A DNA stretch of 64,000 bases from Bacteroidota bacterium (GCA_023386555.1 JAEWJK010000005.1:1-64000); one strand, 5' to 3'; positions 1 to 10,359 are shown, numbered from the stretch's first letter. Notes: a model not told the origin generated them from the letters alone. Made by a program: numbers and translations.

Positions 1-3000
1 TAAGAGATGGAGGAGCACCAACCGTGTTGAGTAATGTTACTGCCAATGCAAGTGGTGAAATTGTTATCACATCATTAAGTGCAGGAGCTTACACGAACAT
101 TTTTGTTACGTTAAATGGATGTAATTCGCCTGTTCTTGCAGGAACTATTACTTTATCTGATCCAACACCACCAGCAACACCAGTTGTAACTTCCAACGCA
201 CCAATTTGTAGTGGTAATACATTGGAACTTTTTGCAACGAGTGCTTCTACAGGAACGATCACTTATACATGGAGCGGACCAAACAATTTTACCAGTATAA
301 CACAAAACCCTACCATACCATCAACTACACTTGCAGCTAATGGAACATATAATGTTACTGCTACATTGAATAGTTGTGTTTCACCTGCAGGAACAATCAA
401 TGTGGTGATCAATGAAACACCTGCAACACCTGTAGCAAATAATAACGGACCTATTTGTGCAGATAGCACCCTCAACTTAACAGCATCTACAACATTTGCA
501 GGTGCAGTAAGCTGGTCATGGACAGGGCCAAACACATTTGCAAGCAGCTCACAGAATCCATCCATTGCCAATGCAACATTGGCTGCCAATGGAACTTATA
601 ATGTTATTGCCACAGCTACAACAGGTAATTGTCCTTCTGCTGCAGGAACAACAAATGTTGTTATTAATCCAACTCCTGTTATCAGTAGTTCTTCTTTTAC
701 CAATCCTATCCTTTGCTTGTCTTCAACAGGAACGATTGTATTAAATGGATTAGCTCCTTCCACTGCATATACTGTTACCTACACAAGAAACACAGCACCT
801 GTTACAGCAACAATTACTTCAGAAGGAACAGGTTCACTGATCATTCCTTTATTGTCTGCAGGAACTTATGAGAATGTAAGCGTAAGCACACTTGCAGGAT
901 GTCCTTCAAATACTGTTGGGCCGTTTGTACTGGTTGATCCAAATCCACCAGCAGCACCGACAGCCTCAAGCAATTCTCCAATTTGTACAGGAGAAACATT
1001 GCAATTAAATGCCAGCACTACAACCACCGGTGCAATTACTTATTCATGGAGTGGCCCTGCAGGATTTTCGAGTACTGTTCAGAATCCAACTATCATAAAT
1101 GCAACTCCTGCAAATAGTGGTACATATAGTGTAACAGCAACACTAAATAATTGTGTATCTCCTGCTACTTCTGTATTAGTTGAGGTAACAGCTTTACCAT
1201 CACCTCCAACAGTAATATCACCTATAAATTATTGTATTGATGCACCATCTGTTCCGTTAACGGCTACAACAGTTCCGGGGAATTCTTTAAGATGGTATAC
1301 ACAAGCTGTTGGTGGAGTAGCAAGTGCAACAGCTCCTACACCTACAACCAATGTAACTGGTGTTACTACTTATTATGTAAGCCAGGCTACCGCTTTAGGT
1401 TGTGAAGGAACAAGAGCAGCGATAGATGTGATCGTTAATCCTGATGCATTGGCAGAATATGTGTCATCGCCATCTATTGATTGTGCTCCTTTTAACATCA
1501 ATGCATCAGTGCTACAACCGATTCTTCATCCAACCAGAAACAATGTGTACAATTGGTATGCAAATGATGTATTGATAGGATCAGGCACCACTTTTCCAGG
1601 ATATACTATTTTACACCCAGGGGATTCTATATTCATCAAATTAGTTACAACAAGTTTATTCGGTTGTAGGAGTGATAGCGCTGCAAGATGGTTCTATACC
1701 TTTCCTGTTCCTGTAACAGATTTTACAGCGAGTGATACAGTAGGATGTGGTCCGTTATCTGTTACTTTCACAAATACAACTCCTAATCCTGGTAGTTTCA
1801 GTTTCAACTGGAATTTCGGTAATGGCGTTACATCAACTGCAGTAAATCCCGGCACAATAGTATTTCAACCCAATCCAACAGCAGGTGATACTACATATAA
1901 TGTTACACTTGCTGCCTTTACACAATGCGACACGATCATTAAAGTTGTTCCGATACGAGTAAAATCAAAACCGCAGGCCATATTTACTCCTGACAAAACA
2001 TACGGATGTTCTCCATTGACGGTTGTGTTCAATAATATCTCACTGGGTTTGAATATGACATTTGAATGGAATTTTGGAGATGGCAGTCCTTCGTTCTTTA
2101 CCAACAACACGTCTCCTGTTTCGCATACTTATAATACCGCACAACAAGATACTTTCCATGTTCGGCTGATCGCAACCAATGATTGTGGCAGTGATACAGG
2201 TTATTACAATATTGTTGTAGCTGCAAGAACAATTAACCTTGATGTTGCTGTGAACGGAAATCAAGTTACAGGTTGTGCTCCACATGCTGTTCGTTTCTTC
2301 AATAACTCTACAGGTGCTACAAACTTTATATGGGATTTAGGTGATGGAAATATAAGGACCACCACAAGAAACATTGACACATTAGATCATACTTATCTTA
2401 CAACAGGAACGTTCACAGTTACAATCAGTGCAAGTAATGGTTGTACAGATACTACGATAACCGAAACAATATCTGTGTTTGCAAAACCATTGGTGAATTT
2501 TACAGCATTGCCTTCACCTGTTTGTATTGGAGATACTGTTTATTTCACTAACCAGACAGATACGTTCACGGGTTTACTATGGAATTTTGGTGATCTGATA
2601 ACTTCTCAACTCACTAACCCTGTTCATGCATATCAAACACCCGGCACATACGATGTAAAACTTATCGGCATCAGGCAATATGGACCAGGTAATGCATGTA
2701 CTGATAGCATCACCAAACAGATAACGGTTGTTGCAACACTTCCGGGAAGCTTTGATGTAAGTGCTACCGTAGGTAACTGTATTCCTTTCACCGTAACATT
2801 CACTAATCAAACACAACCTTCGGCATTAACTACATGGAATTTTGGTAACGGTGCTGTCGACACAGGTGATGTGGTGAGTTACACATTTACTCAAGGCGGA
2901 GTATTTGCTGTTACGATGACAGTAAGACATCCAAACGGTTGTACTTATACTGCCACAAGAAATATAACTATTAACGGACCTGCAGGATCCTTCATTTATG

Positions 3001-4727
3001 ATAACGGATACATCTGTGGCAATACACCTGTACGATTTGAGGCAAATACAACTGGCACTGATTCTATTCGCTGGAATTTTGGTGACGGTACAATTCTTAC
3101 TTCAACAGCCAGCATCGTATATCATGTATATAATCAGCCTGGAGTGTATGTTCCAACGGCTACATTATTAGCAGGTATAGGTGGAAGTTGCAGCAGGTTG
3201 TTGACAGGTGCAGATACCATCAGAGTTGATTATGTAAGTGCAGGGTTCACTTCAACACAATTAAGACTTTGTGGTAGTACAACCGTCAACTTCAACGATA
3301 CATCCAGATCTTATTTCCCGATGCAATCATGGCAATGGAGTTTTGGTGATGGGAATAACAGTGGTGTTCGTCATCCAAATCATACCTACACATCAACAAA
3401 TACATGGCCGATACAATTGATCTCAACATCAACAAGTGGTTGTGCCGATACAACAATAGTTGCTTTGTTTGTAAAAGTTGATGTGAAACCAGAAGCATCT
3501 ATTGTTCATAATCCTGTAGGATGTGTAAATCAACCGGTGACATATAACTCCGTGGTAATATCACCTGATCCGATTACTTATTATAGCTGGACGTTCAGCA
3601 ATCTTGCCTCCGGAAATACAGCAACTGTAACCAATAATTATGCAGCACCAGGAATTTATACCGCTCAATTAATCACAGGAACAAGCTTTGGCTGTTATGA
3701 TACTGTTACTTCACCTATCACTATAAATCCATCACCATTTGTAAATACAAGTGTTGATATGGTTTTATGTCGTGGTGAATCTGCTCAGTTAAATACAACA
3801 GGTGGGTTAACGTATACATGGTCTCCATTTACCGGATTGAGTTGTAATGATTGTCCGAACCCTATTGCATCACCTGTCACCACCACACAATATGTTGTTA
3901 CCGGATTCAACAGTTTTGGCTGTGCTGCAAGAGATACAATACTCATAACCGTACCTCAACCTATAGATGTGAATGTAGTTGCCAATACAGTGATGTGTAT
4001 CGGCGATACGGTTCAATTGAATGCAACAGGTGCTGTCTCTTATATATGGTCACCTGCCAATACATTGAACAATGCAAATATTCCAAATCCGATAGCCACA
4101 CCACCTGCTACTACCATTTATCGTGTAATTGGTTTTGATGGTTACAATTGTTTTGAAGACACGGCTTATGTAACGGTAGGTGTTGGAAATTATCCTGTAG
4201 TAAATGTCGGCATCGATAGGTTAGTAGCCACAGGTGAACTCATCAACTTAACACCAACAGCAACCAACGGACCAATAGCAGTATGGAACTGGACACCACC
4301 GACTGATCTTAGTTGTGCTACTTGTCCTTCACCAATTGCTACTGCTAAAAAAGAGATATGTTATACCGTTACTGCCACAAACTTCTTTGGATGTAGTGGT
4401 AGCGATACGATGTGTATAAGAGTATTCTGTGAAAGCAGCCAGGTATTTATTCCGAATGCATTTACGCCTGATGGTGATGGTATAAACGATGTACTTGTTG
4501 TAAAAGCCCAAGGGGTAAAAGCTGTGAAGAGTTTCAGGGTATTTAATCGTTGGGGACAATTGGTGTTTGAGAAATCAAACTTCCCTCCAAACGTAGAATC
4601 ATTTGGATGGGACGGAAAAGTAAAAGGAGTTGCTGCACCACCTGATGTATATGTGTACACCTGTGAAGTGCTTTGTGAAAATGATGTGCCGTATACGTAT
4701 AAGGGTAATACAGCGATATTGAAATAA
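1..4727 (+). CDS. Large PKD/Ig-like repeat surface adhesin with type B T9SS sorting domain (5'-truncated)
   Basis: The reading frame is open to the left window edge, so the N-terminus and signal peptide lie outside; at least 1,567 residues are visible. The N-terminal third has Ig-like repeats marked by W-S/T-GP-x-F...QNP motifs. About seven PKD-like domains follow, with cores such as WNFGDG and WSFGDG at roughly residues 590-1110. The last 90 residues form a gliding-motility-type C-terminal domain beginning FIPNAFTPDGDGIND and containing FNRWGQLVFE, the type B (CHU_C) signal for export by the type IX secretion system. The protein should be exported and held at the cell surface, in adhesion or gliding. 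The next gene encodes a PorP/SprF protein, the usual partner of type B cargo. Ligand unknown. Family certain, function inferred. Confidence 0.9.
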   Translation, partial: RDGGAPTVLSNVTANASGEIVITSLSAGAYTNIFVTLNGCNSPVLAGTITLSDPTPPATPVVTSNAPICSGNTLELFATSASTGTITYTWSGPNNFTSITQNPTIPSTTLAANGTYNVTATLNSCVSPAGTINVVINETPATPVANNNGPICADSTLNLTASTTFAGAVSWSWTGPNTFASSSQNPSIANATLAANGTYNVIATATTGNCPSAAGTTNVVINPTPVISSSSFTNPILCLSSTGTIVLNGLAPSTAYTVTYTRNTAPVTATITSEGTGSLIIPLLSAGTYENVSVSTLAGCPSNTVGPFVLVDPNPPAAPTASSNSPICTGETLQLNASTTTTGAITYSWSGPAGFSSTVQNPTIINATPANSGTYSVTATLNNCVSPATSVLVEVTALPSPPTVISPINYCIDAPSVPLTATTVPGNSLRWYTQAVGGVASATAPTPTTNVTGVTTYYVSQATALGCEGTRAAIDVIVNPDALAEYVSSPSIDCAPFNINASVLQPILHPTRNNVYNWYANDVLIGSGTTFPGYTILHPGDSIFIKLVTTSLFGCRSDSAARWFYTFPVPVTDFTASDTVGCGPLSVTFTNTTPNPGSFSFNWNFGNGVTSTAVNPGTIVFQPNPTAGDTTYNVTLAAFTQCDTIIKVVPIRVKSKPQAIFTPDKTYGCSPLTVVFNNISLGLNMTFEWNFGDGSPSFFTNNTSPVSHTYNTAQQDTFHVRLIATNDCGSDTGYYNIVVAARTINLDVAVNGNQVTGCAPHAVRFFNNSTGATNFIWDLGDGNIRTTTRNIDTLDHTYLTTGTFTVTISASNGCTDTTITETISVFAKPLVNFTALPSPVCIGDTVYFTNQTDTFTGLLWNFGDLITSQLTNPVHAYQTPGTYDVKLIGIRQYGPGNACTDSITKQITVVATLPGSFDVSATVGNCIPFTVTFTNQTQPSALTTWNFGNGAVDTGDVVSYTFTQGGVFAVTMTVRHPNGCTYTATRNITINGPAGSFIYDNGYICGNTPVRFEANTTGTDSIRWNFGDGTILTSTASIVYHVYNQPGVYVPTATLLAGIGGSCSRLLTGADTIRVDYVSAGFTSTQLRLCGSTTVNFNDTSRSYFPMQSWQWSFGDGNNSGVRHPNHTYTSTNTWPIQLISTSTSGCADTTIVALFVKVDVKPEASIVHNPVGCVNQPVTYNSVVISPDPITYYSWTFSNLASGNTATVTNNYAAPGIYTAQLITGTSFGCYDTVTSPITINPSPFVNTSVDMVLCRGESAQLNTTGGLTYTWSPFTGLSCNDCPNPIASPVTTTQYVVTGFNSFGCAARDTILITVPQPIDVNVVANTVMCIGDTVQLNATGAVSYIWSPANTLNNANIPNPIATPPATTIYRVIGFDGYNCFEDTAYVTVGVGNYPVVNVGIDRLVATGELINLTPTATNGPIAVWNWTPPTDLSCATCPSPIATAKKEICYTVTATNFFGCSGSDTMCIRVFCESSQVFIPNAFTPDGDGINDVLVVKAQGVKAVKSFRVFNRWGQLVFEKSNFPPNVESFGWDGKVKGVAAPPDVYVYTCEVLCENDVPYTYKGNTAILK

Positions 4728-4737
4728 GTAAAACCGC

Positions 4738-4784
4738 AATGACGCTAAAACGCAAAGAACATAGCGCCTTGGCGTCTTGGCGGT
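4738..4784. repeat. Imperfect palindromic intergenic repeat (CGCYAARACGC type)
   Basis: Arms at 4743-4757 and 4768-4782 are near-perfect reverse complements (CGCTAAAACGCAAAG against CTTGGCGTCTTGGCG). It lies directly after the adhesin stop codon. It could act as a transcript-end hairpin or be a dispersed palindromic element; I see only one copy in this window. Confidence 0.5.
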
Positions 4785-4793
4785 GAAAAGTAA

Positions 4794-4845
4794 ATGTAGT
4801 TCAGGAACTTGAAGTGTGCGACGCAACGAAAGTTGAATAACGATA
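4794..4845 (+). repeat. Dispersed intergenic repeat, copy 1 (GTGCGACGCAACG core)
   Basis: The core GTGCGACGCAACG (4816-4828) recurs at 32455-32467 (+) and 38118-38130 (-), and with 12 of 13 bases at 53191-53202 (-). The flanks (TTCAGGAACTTGAAGT before, AAAGTTGAATAA after) align loosely with the related GTACAAGTGAGTGACACAAC copies elsewhere in the window. All copies lie between genes. Confidence 0.6.
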
Positions 4846-4868
4846 TAACGCCGACTAAATAAAAGAAA

Positions 4869-5885
4869 ATGAAACGAATTGTTTTGTGTTGTTGGTTAAT
4901 GCTGATGGTGATGACCGGTTTTGGACAAGACCTGTCATTCTCCCAGTTTTATGAAAAGCCATTGCTGAGAAATCCGGCACTGGCAGGAGTATTTACCGGT
5001 GATGTAAGAATAAGTGGCATACACAGAAGCCAATGGCAAAGTGTGACTGTACCTTTTGAAACAAGTGGATTGAGTGCGGAAGTGAAATTTCCATTGAGAT
5101 GGGATGATTGGATCACCATTGGTGTACAGGCTACCCATGATGTTGCAGGTGATATAAAAATGAAAAGAACACAGATGTTGCCGGTGGTGAATTATCATAA
5201 ATCGCTTAGTGGAAATAAAGATGATTTTCTTTCGCTGGCTTTTATGGCAGGACCTGTTAACAGTCAATTCGATCCTACCAAATTGAGAATGGGAGACCAG
5301 TTTGTGAATGGTGCTTTCGATCCTAATGCAACAACAGCACAGGTATTTTCAAGATCTGCTTTTACTTATTGGGATGCAGGTGCAGGCTTAACTTTCAACA
5401 GTGGCTTTGGCGAAGACTCAAGATATTATTTTGGTGCAGCAGTATTTCATTTCAACAGGCCCAAAGTTGCCTTTTATACTAATAACACAACCACTACATT
5501 GCAGAACAAATATGTGATCAATGCTGGTGTAAATCATGCTGTAAATGAGATCAATCGTTTTATTATGTTCGGAGATCTGTTTGTACAAGGTGGACACAGA
5601 CAATTGTTAGCAGGAATGTTGTATCAAACAGAATTGCAAAGAAACTATGATGAAGAGAAAGCATTGAACTTTGCTCTTGGGGCATTCTATAGATGGAATG
5701 ATGCATTTATTCCGGTGGTGAAAATGGATATATACAGTGTATCTCTAGGATTGAGTTATGATGTGAATGTTTCTAAACTAAAAACAGCTTCCAGCTGGAG
5801 AGGTGGGTTTGAGTTGACTGCATCTTATGTGGCACCATTCAGAAGCAGATCGTTGGAAGCAGATAAAGTTCGTTGCCGTTTTTAA
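4869..5885 (+). CDS. PorP/SprF family type IX secretion outer-membrane protein
   Basis: 338 residues with a signal peptide ending near TGFGQ and the family opening DLSFSQFY...LRNPALAG, followed by an IHRSQWQSV-type segment and a beta-barrel pattern ending in F. PorP/SprF proteins sit in the outer membrane. In Flavobacterium johnsoniae SprF is needed for secretion of the adhesin SprB, which carries a type B sorting domain. The gene starts 141 bases after the stop of a type B adhesin on the same strand, so it is probably that adhesin's dedicated secretion or anchoring partner. The gap holds two palindromic repeats. Family assignment is firm; the pairing is inferred from context. Confidence 0.92.
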   Translation: MKRIVLCCWLMLMVMTGFGQDLSFSQFYEKPLLRNPALAGVFTGDVRISGIHRSQWQSVTVPFETSGLSAEVKFPLRWDDWITIGVQATHDVAGDIKMKRTQMLPVVNYHKSLSGNKDDFLSLAFMAGPVNSQFDPTKLRMGDQFVNGAFDPNATTAQVFSRSAFTYWDAGAGLTFNSGFGEDSRYYFGAAVFHFNRPKVAFYTNNTTTTLQNKYVINAGVNHAVNEINRFIMFGDLFVQGGHRQLLAGMLYQTELQRNYDEEKALNFALGAFYRWNDAFIPVVKMDIYSVSLGLSYDVNVSKLKTASSWRGGFELTASYVAPFRSRSLEADKVRCRF

Positions 5886-5902
5886 AGAAGTTTACCGAAG
5901 TA

Positions 5903-5925
5903 TCCTGCACTTTTTAAGTGTAGGA
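5903..5925 (+). terminator. Hairpin after the PorP/SprF gene
   Basis: TCCTGCACTT pairs with AAGTGTAGGA (10 bp, one G-U) around a 3-base loop, 17 bases after the stop codon. The following tract is only moderately T-rich, so termination is likely but not textbook. Confidence 0.45.
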
Positions 5926-5994
5926 CACTTCTTATTACTTTCCAACATAACAATCAGGTAATACTCAGGTAACATTAACGTAATACAAGGCTGA

Positions 5995-6002
5995 TACTTT
6001 CG
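5995..6002 (+). promoter_or_regulatory. Candidate -7 box of the TonB receptor operon
   Basis: TACTTTCG matches the Bacteroidota -7 consensus TAnnTTTG at 7 of 8 positions and lies 17 bases before the GTG start. The same octamer occurs before murA. No clear -33 box is seen. Confidence 0.3.
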
Positions 6003-6019
6003 CTATCAAATAGATAGCT

Positions 6020-8815
6020 GTGAGAATCATCCTTAGTTTATTTGTCATTTTATTTTTTTCTTATACTTCACAAGCACAAGCACAAGGCAGGGTTGCAGGT
6101 AAAATTCTGAACGAAAAGAATGAATCTCTTTCTGGAGTTGCGATAACCGTAAAAGGTTCAGCAAGAGGCACGGTTTCATCCGTTGATGGCAGTTATGTAT
6201 TAGTGCTTCCTGCAGGTAAACATGAGATAACTTTTACTACACTCGGCTACGAGACCAAAGTAATCAATGATCTTGAAATTATTGCCAATGGTGTAACAGA
6301 CCTCGATATAATTTTAAAAGCATCCAGCAAAGATCTTGGAGATGTGGTAGTATCTACAACATCATCAGCAAGACGTGAAACTGTAAACGCTGGTATTGCA
6401 TATCAAAGAAACAGTAACACCGTAGCATCTGTTGTTTCTGCTGAAGCAATTCGAAGATCACCAGATAGAAATACCGGTGAAGTATTAAAAAGAACTCCAG
6501 GTGCAAGTATACAGGAAGGAAAATTTTTGATCGTCAGAGGTCTTGCTGATCGTTATAACCAGGCTATGCTCAACGGCATTTTACTTACGAGTACAGAGCC
6601 TGATCGTAAAACTTTTTCTTTCGATCTTATTCCTGCAGCGATGATCGATAATATCATCATCAACAAGGCATTTGTTCCTGAATATCCAGGTGAATGGGCT
6701 GGTGGTTTGATCCAGGTGAACACAAAAGATATTCCTTCAAGAGGATTTTTTAACCTGCAGATTGGAACAGGCTTCAATACTCAAACCACAGGAAAGGACT
6801 TTTATAAAGATGCACAGGGTGGAAAATACGATTGGTTGGGATTGGATGATGGCACAAGAGCTTTGCCAACAAGTTATACTACTAAGTCAGGTTTCGATAC
6901 ATTGAATAATGTAAACAAAGTGACTATCGGAAAGACACTTCGTAATTCATGGTCTCCTGAAAAGGTAATTGCAGCACCAAATTTATCTTTCCAGGCTAAT
7001 GCCGGCTTTAATACAAAGTTCTTAGGTAAGACTGTAGGTGGAACTTTTGGAGTGATATACAATCGCAGCAATCGTTTTATTGTACAGGAAAATAATTCTA
7101 ACACCTTAGCCAGTGAAAACCTGTTTACAAAGAATTTCGATTTGGATGATGACAGGTATGCACAAGATATTTCATGGGGAACTTTAGGAAGTATTGCCTT
7201 GCAATTTGATCAACGTAATCGTATCTCTGTAAAGTCATTGCTCAATGTAAGTTCATCTAATTCAGTAACGCAAAGAAGTGGAATTGACTTTAACAGGGAT
7301 GAACAATTGAAAGGGAGCGAATTTACTTTCAAACAAAACATATTCAACAGTACACAAATAGCAGGTGATCATAAACTGGATAACAAGTTATCATTAAAAT
7401 GGTATGGTTCATTTAATATTCTTGACGGATATGTGCCGGATCAACGCAGAATATTATATGGCAGGCAAAATAATTCTTCTGATCCTTACAGGTTACTATT
7501 ATCCAATTCACTTTCTCAACAAAGTGGTAGCCGTATTTTTCAAAACCTGAGTGATTATATCTATACAGCAGGTGGTGATGTTTCTTATGGATTCAATTTG
7601 TTTGGTAAAAAGCAAACTGTTAAGGCAGGATATATGTTACAGGTAAAAGATAGATTGTACGATGCAAAATTGTTTGCAAACTATCTTCCAAAAGATAATC
7701 CACAACTGCGTTTATTAGGTGCTGATGAAGTTTTTGCTGCATCAAATTTCGGAGATGGAAATCCTAATAGCAATCGGTTATCTTTCGATGCCATCAAGAA
7801 CAGCAATTTCAGATACATGGCCAATACCATATTGAATGGTGGCTTTCTTCAACTTGACAATCAACTTACAAATGACTTAAGAATAGTATGGGGATTGAGA
7901 GTAGAAAATTATGATCAGTTGATCGGTAGTGTAAAAACATGGGATCCTCGTCACCAACATGTAGTGGTGAGAGATTATTTGCCGGGTTTAAATGCAACAT
8001 ATAAACTCAACAAGAATAATAATATCAGGCTATCAGCTTCGCAAACAGTTATTCGTCCGGAGTTAAGAGAATTGTCTTTCCTTAATCTTTACGACTTTGA
8101 ATTAAATGCATCAGTACAAGGTGAGCCTTTGTTAGAAAGAACGAAAGTTACAAATCTTGATCTTAGATATGAATTATACCCGAAAGCAGGAGAGATGTTT
8201 ACCATCGGTGCTTTTTATAAATTCTTTGATAAGCCTATTGAACAATTCTTTGATGAAGGTATTGGTGGAGCCAGCACATTCAGTTATGCCAATGCAAAAG
8301 AAGCAAAATCTTACGGTGTTGAAGTAGAGTTGAGAAAGAAGCTCGATTTTATCTCAGGTATGAAAAACTTCAGCTTTCAAATGAATGCTGCATATATCTA
8401 CAGTCGTATTAAAGATGAGAAATTAAATATCGACAGGCCTTTGCAGGGTCAATCACCTTATCTCATCAACCTGGGTTTGATGTACGATCTTCCAAAACAC
8501 GGCTTTACTGCAACGGTATTATACAACCAGGTTGGCCAAAGAATTTACCTGGTAGGAAGTATCCAGGCTGGTGCAGGATCTCCTGATATTTATGAAGCAC
8601 CAAGGCCTGTGCTTGATCTTCAGTTAACTAAAAAACTATTGAAAGATTGTGGAGAGTTTCGTTTAAATGTTTCTGATATCATCAATCAAACACAATACTT
8701 CTACCAGAATGGTGATGATAATACATCATATAGTAAAACACAGGATGCCAATCGTTTTACAAGAAAGTTCGGAACAACATTCAGCTTAACCTTTAATTAT
8801 TCATTTACTAAATAA
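6020..8815 (+). CDS. TonB-dependent receptor with carboxypeptidase-like regulatory domain
   Basis: 931 residues. A signal peptide (IILSLFVILFFSYTSQAQA) is followed by a carboxypeptidase D-like/CNA-B domain at about residues 20-110 (GRVAGKILNEKNESLSGVAI), a plug domain with LKRTPGASIQ and IVRGLADRYNQAMLNGI, and a 22-stranded-type barrel ending in aromatic FNYSFTK. It should import a bound ligand across the outer membrane using TonB energy. The start is GTG; it is the only one that gives a complete signal peptide. The next gene, 23 bases away, encodes a surface lipoprotein, so the two probably form a receptor-lipoprotein pair. No anti-sigma or sigma genes are adjacent. The ligand cannot be read from sequence. 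Confidence 0.93.
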   Translation: MRIILSLFVILFFSYTSQAQAQGRVAGKILNEKNESLSGVAITVKGSARGTVSSVDGSYVLVLPAGKHEITFTTLGYETKVINDLEIIANGVTDLDIILKASSKDLGDVVVSTTSSARRETVNAGIAYQRNSNTVASVVSAEAIRRSPDRNTGEVLKRTPGASIQEGKFLIVRGLADRYNQAMLNGILLTSTEPDRKTFSFDLIPAAMIDNIIINKAFVPEYPGEWAGGLIQVNTKDIPSRGFFNLQIGTGFNTQTTGKDFYKDAQGGKYDWLGLDDGTRALPTSYTTKSGFDTLNNVNKVTIGKTLRNSWSPEKVIAAPNLSFQANAGFNTKFLGKTVGGTFGVIYNRSNRFIVQENNSNTLASENLFTKNFDLDDDRYAQDISWGTLGSIALQFDQRNRISVKSLLNVSSSNSVTQRSGIDFNRDEQLKGSEFTFKQNIFNSTQIAGDHKLDNKLSLKWYGSFNILDGYVPDQRRILYGRQNNSSDPYRLLLSNSLSQQSGSRIFQNLSDYIYTAGGDVSYGFNLFGKKQTVKAGYMLQVKDRLYDAKLFANYLPKDNPQLRLLGADEVFAASNFGDGNPNSNRLSFDAIKNSNFRYMANTILNGGFLQLDNQLTNDLRIVWGLRVENYDQLIGSVKTWDPRHQHVVVRDYLPGLNATYKLNKNNNIRLSASQTVIRPELRELSFLNLYDFELNASVQGEPLLERTKVTNLDLRYELYPKAGEMFTIGAFYKFFDKPIEQFFDEGIGGASTFSYANAKEAKSYGVEVELRKKLDFISGMKNFSFQMNAAYIYSRIKDEKLNIDRPLQGQSPYLINLGLMYDLPKHGFTATVLYNQVGQRIYLVGSIQAGAGSPDIYEAPRPVLDLQLTKKLLKDCGEFRLNVSDIINQTQYFYQNGDDNTSYSKTQDANRFTRKFGTTFSLTFNYSFTK

Positions 8816-8838
8816 TCAACGCTTTAATAATTCCAACA

Positions 8839-10299
8839 ATGAAGAAGCTCCTATTCTTATTAACCACTGTTGCAGCTTTAACTACTATTAGTTGCAGGAA
8901 GATTGAATCAGACGGACAAATAGTAGTGGTACAACAGCCTGGTGGTGGCGGAAGCACAACAGGCCAAACCATTACATTGCAAGGACGTATCAATGCAGAT
9001 ACATTGCTTCGTAAGCAGAACACATATATCCTGAAAGGGCTTGTGTATATGGTCGGCAATAAAACAATGACCATTGAAGCAGGAACTGTTATCAAAGGAT
9101 CATTTACAGGTGCTGATGTTGGTGCATTGATCATCACAAGAGGCTCAAAGATCGTAGCTGCAGGTACTGCAACTGAGCCAATTGTATTTACCTCTGCTTC
9201 TCCAAATCCTCAGTCAGGTGATTGGGGTGGGATTGTAATTCTTGGTAAAGCACCGATCAATTCATCTTTCTACGGAACTGCAGGTTTGTTGCAGATAGAA
9301 GGTGGAATTGATAATGCAAATGGAGATGGTTTGGCTGGTTCTGGTGATGCAGTAGCGCCAACTGCTATAGCGAATGATAATTCCGGTGTATTAAGTTTTG
9401 TGAGGATTGAATATGCAGGTTATGCATTTCAACCGGATAAGGAGATCAATAGCTTAACAATGGCAGGAGTTGGTAGTGGTACAACCATAGATCATATTCA
9501 GGTTGCTTATGCAAAAGATGATGCATTCGAATGGTTTGGTGGAAATGTAAATGCAAAATACCTTATTGCATTTAAAACGCAGGATGATGATTTTGATACT
9601 GATAATGGTTATAGCGGTAAAGTACAATTTGGTTTAGTGATGAGAGATTCGTTGATTGCTGATATTTCAACTTCTGAAGCTTTTGAAAGCGATAACAATG
9701 CAAGTGGTACTGCTGCAACACCAAAAACAACGGCTATCTTCAGTAACATTACTGCAATTGGACCAAGAGCTACTTTAGCTAATACAGGTAGTTCTCTTTT
9801 CAGAGGTGCTGCACATATCAGGAGGAATACAGGAATCTCGATTTTCAATTCAATCATCATGGGTTGGCCAAGAGGTATAGAATTAGACGCTACAACTGGA
9901 TTATCAGTAGCATTAAATGTTGAAGACAGCACTATTCGTTTCAGAAATAATACATTGGCAGGAAATACTGTAAACCTTCGTTATACAGGAACAGCCGGAG
10001 TGAATATTACAAACGATGCTTCATTTACTACATGGTTCAATAAAACTTTTTATAATAACGACATTCTTACAAATGCTGCTGATGCAAAACTTATTCAGCC
10101 ATTTAATTATTCAGCACCTGATCCAACTCCTTTTGCCGGTAGCAGCGGAAATCAAAAGATCTTAACCGGTGGAAGTTTTTCTGATGCGAAATTTGCAGGT
10201 GATACATTCTTTAATAAGTCAGTCACTTTCCGTGGTGCTATTGCACCTGCAGGTGAACTTTCAACATGGTGGAAAGGGTGGACGAAGTTTAATTACTGA
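8839..10299 (+). CDS. Surface lipoprotein with beta-helix-like fold, partner of the TonB receptor
   Basis: 486 residues with a lipoprotein signal; the lipobox TTISC puts the acylated Cys at residue 19. A Gly/Ser-rich linker (QQPGGGGSTTG) follows. The body has the motifs of a widespread Bacteroidota family (MTIEAGTVIKG, PIVFTSA, GDWGGIVILGKAP, IEGGI, SFVRIEYAGYAF), which suggests a right-handed parallel beta-helix. It follows the TonB receptor at 23 bases on the same strand with no terminator between them, and a strong terminator comes after it. This fits a SusCD-like division of labour, with the lipoprotein capturing ligand for the receptor, although it is not a SusD homologue by eye. Function inferred from context. 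Confidence 0.75.
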   Translation: MKKLLFLLTTVAALTTISCRKIESDGQIVVVQQPGGGGSTTGQTITLQGRINADTLLRKQNTYILKGLVYMVGNKTMTIEAGTVIKGSFTGADVGALIITRGSKIVAAGTATEPIVFTSASPNPQSGDWGGIVILGKAPINSSFYGTAGLLQIEGGIDNANGDGLAGSGDAVAPTAIANDNSGVLSFVRIEYAGYAFQPDKEINSLTMAGVGSGTTIDHIQVAYAKDDAFEWFGGNVNAKYLIAFKTQDDDFDTDNGYSGKVQFGLVMRDSLIADISTSEAFESDNNASGTAATPKTTAIFSNITAIGPRATLANTGSSLFRGAAHIRRNTGISIFNSIIMGWPRGIELDATTGLSVALNVEDSTIRFRNNTLAGNTVNLRYTGTAGVNITNDASFTTWFNKTFYNNDILTNAADAKLIQPFNYSAPDPTPFAGSSGNQKILTGGSFSDAKFAGDTFFNKSVTFRGAIAPAGELSTWWKGWTKFNY

Positions 10300-10333
10300 T
10301 TTTTATTATAGGGCAAGCAATCAAACACAAGTA

Positions 10334-10359
10334 AAGGCCGGGTAATCCGGTCTTTTTTT
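10334..10359 (+). terminator. Rho-independent terminator of the TonB receptor operon
   Basis: GGCCGG, loop GTAAT, CCGGTC (one G-U), followed by seven T. It closes the two-gene unit. Confidence 0.8.
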
